Source of the DNA: Lantana camara
Lineage: Eukaryota > Streptophyta > Magnoliopsida > Lamiales > Verbenaceae
Reading direction: 5' to 3'
NCBI GenBank assembly: GCA_037501455.1
Contig: CM074863.1
Location: forward strand, 56,277,501-56,341,500
Length of the DNA: 64,000 bases
The first letter of the stretch is position 1. Every line of letters begins with the position of its first letter. This document shows positions 10,959 to 21,142 of the stretch, piece after piece. The translations under genes and the position numbers were made by a program. Below the pieces are notes generated by a model, which made no database searches, was not told where the DNA came from, and was given only the letters and a program-made list of their open reading frames with translations.

Positions 10959-11744
10959 GTAAAAGGGGTAGACCCTAAGACCGCTACCTCCAGTCTTTCC
11001 GCCAAGGAAGAGACCTAGCAGCGCCACCGTTGGCCGGATTCAGCCCTGGTCCGCCAATCCTGACAATCGTCTCCTCCAACGCCAGCCGCCAACTCCGGAT
11101 TCATCACCACTAACGCCCCTGCTGCTCGTTTTAAATTGTAATTTCCAATCTCTGCGTCAATTATTCCATACTTAATTGTAAATAATACATTAGTTTAATT
11201 ATTTCAGTTATTTGAACTTAAATTAGATGTTTAAATTAATGGTCGTTAATCTTGTAGTTAAACTGATTTATTTTCTGAATAAATGGGGTTGTTAAGGAAG
11301 TATTTAGAATTGTTGTAAAATGTTGGAGCTTGATAATGCTGAACTGCAAATTTGGTAGTACCATAAGTTGAGTTGGTTAACGTGTGTGTGTATGCTAAGT
11401 GTACATACTCTTGAGTTTAATGTGTTACCCTTGTGTGTGTGCGTCTGATATATATATGTATATACTAGGTGTGATTAATTATTAAATTGAGAATTAAATA
11501 ATCTGTCCTAATGGTGTAAGTCTAGAGTTAGTTTAATAAAAATCTGCATAGTGACTAATTGGTGTGTTTAATGGGTTGGCTAATTAAGTGAACTAGGTTA
11601 TGAAAAGTATCAACTATTACGCCTATGAATCGATCCGTGCACCTGTTGTGAATGTGATTTCTATTAGCTAATGTCATATCAGATTTTGTGGTTAGAGTTA
11701 TTTGATTTATTATGTTAGAAGGGTGTGCATGTGTGTGTTCCATG

Positions 11745-11792
<48 letters not shown>

Positions 11793-13170
11793 TTATGCAG
11801 GTGTTTATGTAAATATATTCATTGTCCTGCTAATTATATATGCATATTAAAATGAACCTTTTATTTTTGGGAGTGTGTGCGTATTGTTTAGTTGTTAATG
11901 GTGGGGTGCTATAATTGTAAGAATTAAATGTTGTGTACCATCTGTTATTGTAATGGGTGACTTTTGAGTATATTAAGTGTAATGTGGATCTTGGTGCATG
12001 CACATATGATGAATGTATATATATGTATATGAGTGTATGCATGTTATAAATGGTTTGGGTATGTGTGAGTGTTGAATGTGTATATATATTAGTGTATATA
12101 TGAAATTGGTCTTCTAAGTATTTAAACTATATGGTACTTTATGACCTTAATTATATAACATACCATTTCATATTACTTCTCATCGATTCATAATCATCGC
12201 CGTGCGTCTATGTGGTTCATGTCGGAGTCTTGTCTCACGAGTATACTACATTTCCTTTTTCTGTACAGTGATCTCCAGGGTGGAGACAGCCTGGTCGAGT
12301 ACGCACCCGTCTTGTCAGTTATCGCATCTTATCGCTTCTCAGGTGAGGTTTAGGATTTTGTATAGTTATGCGACCTATGGCCTTAATATGCTGATTTCCA
12401 CCCTTGCATGCGAGTATATCTATTATAGATACGTATGTGTTGGATATGATATGTTTATGACCTTGTGAATCAGCTCTGTTTTGGAAAATTAGATATGAAA
12501 GCATATGTAAGCTGTTTTGAAAAGTTATGTTATAAAAACCAGTTTTTGAGACATATATAAGTCATTTTGGAAAAATCAGTTATGTTATGGTTATGTAGCG
12601 AGAATTGCCATGAAAGTTGGTATATGTTATGTTATGTTCTGTTATGGGGCCCAGGAGCTACGGGTAAGGAGCCCCCGGGACGGTTAGGGCCGTCGGGGAT
12701 ATACCTGTGCGTAGTCTCCATCTGTATGAAAAGGATCTACCGGGACCCACCAGGAGGTTTGGTTGGGAAACGGAGTCCTGAGGGTATGAGTAGCAATCAG
12801 CACTCCCCTCGACCGTATGGATGGTTAGGGTCGCGCAACCCTACCATCACCCGGAGTTGAGGTTGGTATGTTATTTCTGTTTTGTTATGATATGAGGAGT
12901 TGAGGTTGGAAGCTCGTACTCGCCGAGCATATGGTATGATATGTTATGGGAATCATGAATCGGAATAGAGTTTCTGAAAATGTTTTCTAAGTATATATAT
13001 GTATATATATTTGGGTTTTGCTTGAAACGCTTTGGTATGCAACACCTATTCCCGGTTCATGAGTCCACCCTTTTGATATGTGCTGTGCTCTGTATATATA
13101 TACTGTGGGTGTGCGTTAGCCCCCTCACTCAGTCAGTTGACTGACACCTCATTTATCTTTTAGTTTGCAG
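10959..13170 (+). other. Predicted two-intron leader of C (introns 10959-12268 and 12343-13170)
   Basis: Read by eye from splice-like consensus and from conservation of position in the other LTR families. Intron 1 runs GTAAAA...TGTACAG, the exon-like block is 74 nt, and intron 2 runs GTGAGG...TTTGCAG (828 bp). The 3' LTR carries the same sites (18509-19336 for intron 2, again 828 bp). No transcript data are available here. Confidence 0.5.
11753..11788. repeat. (TA)n microsatellite in C 5' LTR
   Basis: About 18 TA units. The matching tract in the 3' LTR (17911-17954) is longer and contains one GA, the most visible difference between the two LTRs. Confidence 0.95.
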
Positions 13171-13675
13171 GTTTCCTTTTGGCTTGAGCTAGGCGGAAGT
13201 GAGTCTCCTGAGTCACACTTGTCAGTCTAGTTGGTATTAGGATGCATTTGTCGCATACTTTATTTATGTTATGTATTTATGTTTCATAATTGAAGGCTAT
13301 GTTTATGTTCTACTTAGACTTAAACCCGTGTGGGGTTAGTAAGCTAGTATTTGGATGTTAATAGATATTATGATGATGCTTATGCTGTTTATTATGTTGG
13401 GTTATGAATTGATTCGGGACTAGGTATTTATGCTAGTTGAACCCGTCACCTGCTTTGCATGTTTTGTTTTTAAATGCTTCCGCTATCTATTGTTGTTGGT
13501 TTTAATTGCTTCCGCACTCTAAGTTTGTCAAGTTAGATCCGCCTAGCCTAGTGTGTGAGTTGGTCTCCCGTTCGCTATGATTCGGATTCGGGTATGGACT
13601 TTCCATTTCGTAACCGGGTCTGGGTCTTAGTGCGGGGGATGTGGCATCCTCCATTTGGGGTGTTACATCCTTAAG

Positions 13676-13687
13676 TGGTATCAGAGC
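13676..13687 (+). promoter_or_regulatory. Primer-binding site of element C
   Basis: TGGTATCAGAGC, 8 bases after the LTR, matching initiator tRNA-Met. The following leader shares a GTCGTGTTGTGTC-like block with the leaders of A and D, linking C to that lineage rather than to B. Confidence 0.92.
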
Positions 13688-13937
13688 TTTAGGTTGCAAA
13701 ACCGAGCTCTGGTGTCGTGTTGTGTCTGTCTAGGTCGAACGGCGTAGGACAATTTGGTTATGTGCGCATCTGCATTATGATTTGAAGAGCTATGCATTCG
13801 AATTTTCATCACCTTACTGAATTTATACTACTTGATGCCTTGCATTTCTTGGTAGTTCTTGATTGATTTATTACGTGGCATGAGCATTTACTAATCAACA
13901 TGCATATTTCGATATTGAAGTTGTTGAGACTTTCAGG

Positions 13938-14900
13938 ATGCCACCGCCTCAACAATACCACGGTCAACCTTCTCATCCAAATTTGAACGATCGGGGACAT
14001 TCTTCGGCTGAAGTACCACCAACGAATTTGACTGCGATGATGTACCGAGAATTTAGAACATTTAATCCTCCCCAATTTCGAGAAGGGGATGATATAAGGG
14101 CCGAAGAGTGGCTTTCAGAAATAGAGGGCATCTTTGAGATATGGCCATGCAACTCTCAAGATATGGCTCGCCTTGCTACATTCCTCCTACAAGGTCAAGC
14201 AAGGCAATGGTGGAAAGGATTTGCCCAACAGTTAGAGACAACGGGCGATGAGTTGACGTGGGATGTGTTTGTTCGAGAATTCCGGAAGAGGTTTGCACGG
14301 GTCATTTTGCAAGACAGAAGATTCGAAGAATTTCTCACTTTGAAACAAGGAGAAAGAACCGTTGTGGACTACATAAGGGAATTCGAGAGGTTGGGCGTGT
14401 ATGTGCCCCACATTACGGGTAACGATTGGGTGAAGGCTTGGTATTTCATGAAAGGCCTCCGAAATGAATTCAAGGAAGCTTTGATTGCAGAGGATACAAG
14501 TACGTGGGATAAAGCCACGGAGGTAGCATTACGAGTGGAAAATAGGTGGTTGACAAAAAGTAAGGAAAGAAATGTGTCGGGGCCTAGACCTGAGTTGGGT
14601 TTATGCTCAAATTTATATGTGAGAGAGAGATCCGATCAACAGGGAACTCGAACCAAGAAGATTCGTGGAAAGAAGCATAAGAACAGAAACCCTCCAAAGC
14701 CGAGGAAAGAAATCCAACCGTGTACCCATTGTGGAGGAACCAACCATGCTTACGACGCGTGTCGGGATCGATTGCAGAGGTGTTATGCTTGCGGGTCAAA
14801 GGAGCACAAGGTTTTCGATTGTGATCGATCGAGAGCTAACAAACAACGAATACGAGATCAACGACTTCAAATTGCAGATCAAGATGAACCCGAACATTGA
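13938..14900 (+). CDS. gag: Gag protein of non-autonomous element C (intact)
   Basis: A 320-residue open frame from the first ATG after the PBS leader, ending in TGA at 14898-14900. The N-terminal 30 residues are Pro/Gln/His-rich. The central part carries retrotransposon gag-domain segments (REFRTFNPPQF, AEEWLSEIEGIFE, QWWKGF, FVREFRKRF, FLTLKQGERTVVDYIREFE). Two CCHC zinc knuckles follow, from about residue 262 (CTHC...H...C) and 282 (CYAC...H...C), both with CX2CX4HX4C spacing, preceded by a Lys/Arg-rich stretch. By family, it assembles the particle and binds genomic RNA. It ends soon after the second knuckle with no protease fusion, unlike the autonomous elements nearby. Its sequence is closer to Gag of D than of B. 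Confidence 0.9.
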   Translation: MPPPQQYHGQPSHPNLNDRGHSSAEVPPTNLTAMMYREFRTFNPPQFREGDDIRAEEWLSEIEGIFEIWPCNSQDMARLATFLLQGQARQWWKGFAQQLETTGDELTWDVFVREFRKRFARVILQDRRFEEFLTLKQGERTVVDYIREFERLGVYVPHITGNDWVKAWYFMKGLRNEFKEALIAEDTSTWDKATEVALRVENRWLTKSKERNVSGPRPELGLCSNLYVRERSDQQGTRTKKIRGKKHKNRNPPKPRKEIQPCTHCGGTNHAYDACRDRLQRCYACGSKEHKVFDCDRSRANKQRIRDQRLQIADQDEPEH

Positions 14901-15347
14901 GGTATTAGCATTCATGGCACTTGCATACATGCATCGCTTAAGTGTCCGTATCCTACTTCGCTTGATGTGTGTGATGACTATTGTTGTTTGAATTGTGATA
15001 ACTTGGATACCTGATCTAATGTTTGTAACTTGAAATTTCTACTTGTTATAAACCGTTGCTGAAATGAATGAGTTATGCACTTATGTGAACTATTCATGCC
15101 TATGTGATTTAGAACTCTCTTGATTGCTCAGTGACTTCTCATATAACACACATATATACTGTAACCTTGTTTTATAGGGATTCCATCGCGATATCCCCCT
15201 TGAGTTGAGGTATGAGCATTGAATCTATACTCAAGGGACACCGATATCAGTTGTATAAGGTACACCAAACCTGTATCGCATACTTTTCTTTAAGTGTTAC
15301 TATGATATGTGTATGTATGAATAACTGATCAGTGGATTTATGTGCAA

Positions 15348-15712
15348 GGGAGACCTTAGGCTCCCTCTTTTACGTGTTGGAGAGATATAGGATTCTCTCT
15401 ATTTATGTGATAGAAAGATGTTGGATTCTTTCTAAGTTTTGTGCACGAGAGATGTTGGATTCTCTTGAATCTAAGGGTTTGAGAAATGCTGGATTTTCTC
15501 AAACTAGAATGTTTGGGGGATGTGGAGATCTATCAGACTTAGGTTGAGAGACGGGGTTCTCTCATTATGTGTTTGAGAGACGGGGTTCTCTCATTATGTG
15601 TTTGAGAGACGGGGTTCTCTCAATTATGTGCGCGAGAGACGGGGTTCTCTCTCTTGTTTGTGCCGAGGGACGGGGTTCTCTCACTTTACTTGCCGAGAGA
15701 TGGGATTCTCTC
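15348..15712 (+). repeat. Minisatellite of 11 covarying hairpin units
   Basis: Units of about 28-45 bp, each holding a short inverted repeat. The six right-hand units are near GAGAGACGGGGTTCTCTC. The five left-hand units are diverged but keep pairing arms, such as GGGAG/CTCCC, GAAAGA/TCTTTC and GAGAAA/TTTCTC. The same core recurs in the spacer of element G (63004-63107). Confidence 0.9.
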
Positions 15713-16001
15713 TTGTTTGCTGCGGTTGCGTTACGCGTTGACCTGGTTACGGTCTGCAAGTGACGAGTTTGCGATGCCATCGAAGTTGAATGCAGTGACA
15801 ACTATTCGTCTTATGGGAATGATGAACAACTTGATGAAAGCAACGGTCCAGTACTCGAATGGATCCCAATGGCAACGAGACATCGCGAGAAAGGTTCAGT
15901 AAAGACAATGAGAGTAAAACTTCACAACGGAGGCTAAGTTTCACGCAACTCCTCGAGAAGGGTTAAGACACTATCACTCGAAGCTTTCCAGCTCAGCAGT
16001 G

Positions 16002-16037
16002 GAACCTGGGGACCAGGTTCTCTTAAGGGGGGGAGGT
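16002..16037 (+). promoter_or_regulatory. Pre-PPT hairpin and polypurine tract of C
   Basis: GAACCTGGGGACCAGGTTC (8-bp perfect stem, 3-nt loop) is followed directly by TCTTAAGGGGGGGAGGT and the LTR TG at 16038. The purine run is the plus-strand primer of reverse transcription. Hairpins in the same position precede the PPT of B and G. Confidence 0.88.
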
Positions 16038-17913
16038 TGTAACACCCCGTATTTTCGGAGCAAGGTACGATGTTGTTTTCATACGATGAGAGCGATATTT
16101 ATTCAACTTTGCACTTGTTCGAATTGCTTTATTCATGTCTTAATTATTTAATTGACTTGATTGCAATTGTATGAAAATTTGTGGACTTAATTGAAATATG
16201 TGTTTAGTTCCTAATTGCCCTTTTATTTAAATTATGTAGGCTAAATTGTAATTATCAGAAATTTGAAATCATTTTTCTAATTATAAGAAATTCAATTGGA
16301 CTTAATTGATCGCTACTTTAAATCTTGGGGGTGCTGTTATAATTTTAGAATCTTTAATTGGACTTAATTGATCTTATTGGAACTTGAGGACTCGATTTGC
16401 GTGACTTTAACTCTTGAGGGGCCTGTTTGCAATTTTGGAGAAGAGCCCCTTTAACCCTCCCGAAACCCTAGCTGCTCTCCATTCTTTCCTCTTCCCCTTT
16501 TCGGTTTTCAACAGAGCGCAGCAGCTTCCTTTGGAGATCTACACTCCACCACCGCTAGCCATCATCGTCGGCCACCTTGGCTCGCCGACAACAGCTCGTC
16601 CCCGGAGACACCGCATCACCGCCGCCTCCTTCTTCCACCCTTCTTCTTCCCCTCCGTCAGAGATAGAGCAGCGGACGACGAAGCTCATCCCTCCACCACC
16701 ACAATCGCCGTCAGCCACATCCAGTCGGCACAAGTCCGACCACGACTTCACCTCCTCCTCCTTCATCTCGCCACCTGCCAAGAAAGAAGGCCAGCACTTC
16801 ACCTGCGAAGCCACCGCCAACCACGCCAGATCTGGCGCCTCACACGCCATCGTCCGCCGCCACAGCACCACCCCTTTCCCTCCTCTGCCATTGATCTTTG
16901 GCCACAAGTCCGGCGAGCAACTACCGCCTCTCAGCCACAGAAAGGGGGAAAACCCCTTCGCGCCTCTGTTCCGCCCGCGCCACCGTGACCCAGCCCTTCT
17001 ACCATCATTTTCTTACCGCATCATCCTTAGAAGGCCCGCCGTTTCCCTCTCGGCTGCAGAAACAGAGACACCGCCGACCCACCTCCACCCTCAATCCTCT
17101 CTCTTCCGTTCCAGAGGTAAAAGGGGTAGACCCTAAGACCGCTACCTCCAGTCTTTCCGCCAAGGAAGAGACCTAGCAGCGCCACCGTTGGCCGGATTCA
17201 GCCCTGGTCCGCCAAACCTGACAATCGTCTCCTCCAACGCTAGCCGCCAACTCCGGATTCATCACCACTAACGCCCCTGCTGCTCGTTTTAAATTGTAAT
17301 TTCCAATCTCTGCGTCAATTATTCCATACTTAATTGTAAATAATACATTAGTTTAATTATTTCAGTTATTTGAACTTAAATTAGATGTTTAAATTAATGG
17401 TCGTTAATCTTGTAGTTAAACTGATTTATTTTCTGAATAAATGGGGTTGTTAAGGAAGTATTTAGAATTGTTGTAAAATGTTGGAGCTTGATAATGCTGA
17501 ACTGCAAATTTGGTAGTACCATAAGTTGAGTTGGTTAACGTGTGTGTGTATGCTAAGTGTACATACTCTTGAGTTTAATGTGTTACCCTTGTGTGTGTGC
17601 GTCTGATATATATATGTATATACTAGGTGTGATTAATTATTAAATTGAGAATTAAATAATCTGTCCTAATGGTGTAAGTCTAGAGTTAGTTTAATAAAAA
17701 TCTGCATAGTGACTAATTGGTGTGTTTAATGGGTTGGCTAATTAAGTGAACTAGGTTATGAAAAGTATCAACTATTACGCCTATGAATCGATCCGTGCAC
17801 CTGTTGTGAATGTGATTTCTATTAGCTAATGTCATATCAGATTTTGTGGTTAGAGTTATTTGATTTATTATGTTAGAAGGGTGTGCATGTGTGTGTTCCA
17901 TGCGTGTGTGTAT

Positions 17914-17958
<45 letters not shown>

Positions 17959-19833
17959 TTATGCAGGTGTTTATGTAAATATATTCATTGTCCTGCTAAT
18001 TATATATGCATATTAAAATGAACCTTTTATTTTTGGGAGTGTGTGCGTATTGTTTAGTTGTTAATGGTGGGGTGCTATAATTGTAAGAATTAAATGTTGT
18101 GTACCATCTGTTATTGTAATGGGTGACTTTTGAGTATATTAAGTGTAATGTGGATCTTGGTGCATGCACATATGATGAATGTATATATATGTATATGAGT
18201 GTATGCATGTTATAAATGGTTTGGGTATGTGTGAGTGTTGAATGTGTATATATATTAGTGTATATATGAAATTGGTCTTCTAAGTATTTAAACTATATGG
18301 TACTTTATGACCTTAATTATATAACATACCATTTCATATTACTTCTCATCGATTCATAATCATCGCCGTGCGTCTATGTGGTTCATGTCGGAGTCTTGTC
18401 TCACGAGTATACTACATTTCCTTTTTCTGTACAGTGATCTCCAGGGTGGAGACAGCCTGGTCGAGTACGCACCCGTCTTGTCAGTTATCGCATCTTATCG
18501 CTTCTCAGGTGAGGTTTAGGATTTTGTATAGTTATGCGACCTATGGCCTTAATATGCTGATTTCCACCCTTGCATGCGAGTATATCTATTATAGATACGT
18601 ATGTGTTGGATATGATATGTTTATGACCTTGTGAATCAGCTCTGTTTTGGAAAATTAGATATGAAAGCATATGTAAGCTGTTTTGAAAAGTTATGTTATA
18701 AAAACCAGTTTTTGAGACATATATAAGTCATTTTGGAAAAATCAGTTATGTTATGGTTATGTAGCGAGAATTGCCATGAAAGTTGGTATATGTTATGTTA
18801 TGTTCTGTTATGGGGCCCAGGAGCTACGGGTAAGGAGCCCCCGGGACGGTTAGGGCCGTCGGGGATATACCTGTGCGTAGTCTCCATCTGTATGAAAAGG
18901 ATCTACCGGGACCCACCAGGAGGTTTGGTTGGGAAACGGAGTCCTGAGGGTATGAGTAGCAATCAGCACTCCCCTCGACCGTATGGATGGTTAGGGTCGC
19001 GCAACCCTACCATCACCCGGAGTTGAGGTTGGTATGTTATTTCTGTTTTGTTATGATATGAGGAGTTGAGGTTGGAAGCTCGTACTCGCCGAGCATATGG
19101 TATGATATGTTATGGGAATCATGAATCGGAATAGAGTTTCTGAAAATGTTTTCTAAGTATATATATGTATATATATTTGGGTTTTGCTTGAAACGCTTTG
19201 GTATGCAACACCTATTCCCGGTTCATGAGTCCACCCTTTTGATATGTGCTGTGCTCTGTATATATATACTGTGGGTGTGCGTTAGCCCCCTCACTCAGTC
19301 AGTTGACTGACACCTCATTTATCTTTTAGTTTGCAGGTTTCCTTTTGGCTTGAGCTAGGCGGAAGTGAGTCTCCTGAGTCACACTTGTCAGTCTAGTTGG
19401 TATTAGGATGCATTTGTCGCATACTTTATTTATGTTATGTATTTATGTTTCATAATTGAAGGCTATGTTTATGTTCTACTTAGACTTAAACCCGTGTGGG
19501 GTTAGTAAGCTAGTATTTGGATGTTAGTAGATATTATGATGATGCTTATGCTGTTTATTATGTTGGGTTATGAATTGATTCGGGACTAGGTATTTATGCT
19601 AGTTGAACCCGTCACCTGCTTTGCATGTTTTGTTTTTAAATGCTTCCGCTATCTATTGTTGTTGGTTTTAATTGCTTCCGCACTCTGAGTTTGTCAAGTT
19701 AGATCCGCCTAGCCTAGTGTGTGAGTTGGTCTCCCGTTCGCTATGATTCGGATTCGGGTATGGACTTTCCATTTCGTAACCGGGTCTGGGTCTTAGTGCG
19801 GGGGATGTGGCATCCTCCATTTGGGGTGTTACA
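16038..19833 (+). repeat. 3' LTR of element C
   Basis: 3796 bp, almost identical to 9880-13667. Differences seen by eye: one T/C near 16708, one change near 17215, one near 17240, one near 19527, one near 19687, and the (TA)n length. It carries the same predicted leader sites (donor 18509, acceptor 19336). Its end GGTGTTACA is followed by TSD tcaag. Confidence 0.95.
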
Positions 19834-19838
19834 TCAAG
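19834..19838 (+). repeat. Target-site duplication of element C, right copy (tcaag)
   Basis: Identical to 9875-9879. The gag frame of B resumes immediately after it. Confidence 0.95.
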
Positions 19839-21142
19839 TGACTCGTGATGCACGAGAGGCTGAGTTTATGAGTCTGGTTCAGGGAACAATGAATGTGATG
19901 GAGTATAAGGCTAGGTTTGTGAGGCTGATCAAGTATGCGCCTCATATTCTGACCGATGAGCGTCGCAAGACAAAGAGGTTTATTGATGGACTGAAGCCTG
20001 AACTTCGGTTGGCACTTGCTTCTTTGGTTATTGAGACCTACAACCAGGCTGTTGATAGAGCGCTAAGGATTGAAGCTGCACACAAGGAGATCAAGATAAC
20101 TACTGCCCGTCAAGGACCTTCTAACCCTAAGCCTTATCAAGGGAATAAGCGACCATCCGGATCTTTTCCCCAAGGAACTGGAAAGAGGCCGATGGTAACA
20201 CCACAACGTCAGCAGCAGAATGCTCCACCGAAACAGCAAGCACAGAAGCAGAAAGCACCACAACAGTATCAGAAGGCGCCACAACAGCAGAGAGCACCTC
20301 AGCCAGGTCCAGAGGAAATTGTTTGCAGATATTGTTGCCGAACGGGACACACTGAGGAGAACTGTCGCAAGAAAGCTGGACAGTGTTTCGCGTGTGGTTC
20401 CCCTGAGCACCAGATGGATAGTTGCCCGCACAAGATCAGGAGATTTGGGGTCCAGGATAAAGGAAAAGCAGTGGTGGGTACGACGAACAAACCGGTGGTC
20501 AAAGGCAGAGCTTATGCTTTGGATGGTAAGGAGGAGGTTGATCCTTCATCTGTTGTGGAAGGTATTGTGCACATTCTTAACACGCCAGTTAAGGTCTTGT
20601 ATGACCCTGGTGCCACGCATTCATTTGTTGCTTCTAAATTATGTGCGCATTTACAGTTTCCGCTTGAATACTTGCCATATAAATTTGAAGTGAGTTCTCC
20701 TTTGGGAACTTGCCTTGTTACGGATCAAGTATATAAACGCTGCCCTATATGTATTGGTACCCGTTGTTACCCGACGGATCTGATTGAGTTACCGATGACA
20801 AGATACGATGTTATACTTGGTATGGATTGGTTGTCTAAGTACCGAGCTAAGTTGGATTGTTACAAGAAAGAGATCATCTTGGAAGAAGATCAAAGTCGGA
20901 CATCAGAAAGGAAAGTTGAGAAGTTATCAGTGATTTCTTCGATGGAAGCTAAGAAGTTGTTTCAGAAAGGAGCTATTGGATTTGTGGCTTATCTTTTGAA
21001 TAGACCGAAAGATCAACTTAAGATTGAAGAAGTGGAAGTGGTGAACGAGTTCCTAGATGTGTTTCCTGAGCATTTGGATTCGTTACCCCCTGACCGAGAG
21101 TTGGAATTTACGATCGAGACGATATCAGGAGCTGAGCCGTAG
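19839..21142 (+). pseudogene. Gag C-terminal half and protease of chromovirus B
   Basis: Continues the Gag frame cut at 9879. Segments in order: Gag core end (FMSLVQGTMNVMEY, RRKTKRFIDGL), a Gln/Pro/Lys-rich linker, two CCHC knuckles (CRYC...H...C from 20324, then CFACGSPEHQMDSC), and the aspartic protease with DPGATHSF (Asp at 20603) and the later ILGMDWL motif. The protease matures Gag-Pol inside the particle. A TAG at 21140-21142 ends the frame just before the RT region, although the same frame continues afterwards. Upstream the open frame runs back into C's LTR by chance; that part is not coding. Confidence 0.9.

Larger units (their letters stand above)
9880..13667 (+). repeat. 5' LTR of element C
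   Basis: TGTAACACCCCG... to ...GGGGTGTTACA, 3788 bp. Layout in order: AT-rich U3; a CGAAACCCTAGC (telo-box) plus pyrimidine-rich block near 10300; GC-rich segment to about 11110; donor-like CAGAG|GTAAAA at 10959; acceptor TCTGTACAG ending 12268; short block 12269-12342 with TCTCC/GGAGA hairpin; donor CTCAG|GTGAGG at 12343; hairpin CAGTCAGTTGACTG (13130-13143); acceptor TTTGCAG ending 13170; stem arms 13188-13196 and 13539-13547; conserved TCTCCCGTTCGCTATG and GTGCGGGGGATGTGG blocks before the end. Confidence 0.95.
14901..16037 (+). other. 3' non-coding spacer of element C
   Basis: About 1.1 kb replacing the pol genes. It holds a hairpin minisatellite (15348-15712), a purine-rich unique stretch with no pol motif (15770-16000), a perfect hairpin (16002-16020) and the polypurine tract. 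Short open frames here lie within the repeats or unique spacer and look non-coding. Confidence 0.7.
9880..19833 (+). mobile_element. Complete gag-only Ty3-type retrotransposon C (non-autonomous)
   Basis: 9954 bp bounded by two LTRs of about 3.79 kb and by TSD tcaag. The internal region (13668-16037, 2.37 kb) has a PBS, an intact gag ORF, a repeat-rich spacer and a polypurine tract, but no protease, reverse transcriptase, RNase H or integrase motif in any frame. This fits the class of terminal-repeat elements that keep only GAG (TR-GAG). It must use enzymes of another element. The LTRs differ at only about five substitutions by eye plus a TA-repeat length change, so insertion is recent relative to its host B. 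Confidence 0.9.

Noticed and set aside
10256..11020. Captured host gene exon in LTR C
   Set aside because: No recognisable protein family, and the frame does not respect the nearby splice-like site. Kept only as a low-interest promoter observation.
11753..11788. TA and GT microsatellites as functional elements
   Set aside because: They vary freely in length between otherwise identical LTRs, as expected from slippage.
16414..17136. 240-codon open frame as a protein gene in the LTRs of C
   Set aside because: It lies wholly inside both LTRs in GC-rich, Pro/Ser/Arg-biased sequence, overlaps a long open frame on the other strand and has no domain. Chance openness from composition is the simpler reading.
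19721..19838. Apparent N-terminal start of the protease-containing frame in LTR C
   Set aside because: The frame runs from LTR sequence through the TSD into gag of B by chance. The true coding part starts after the duplicated target site.
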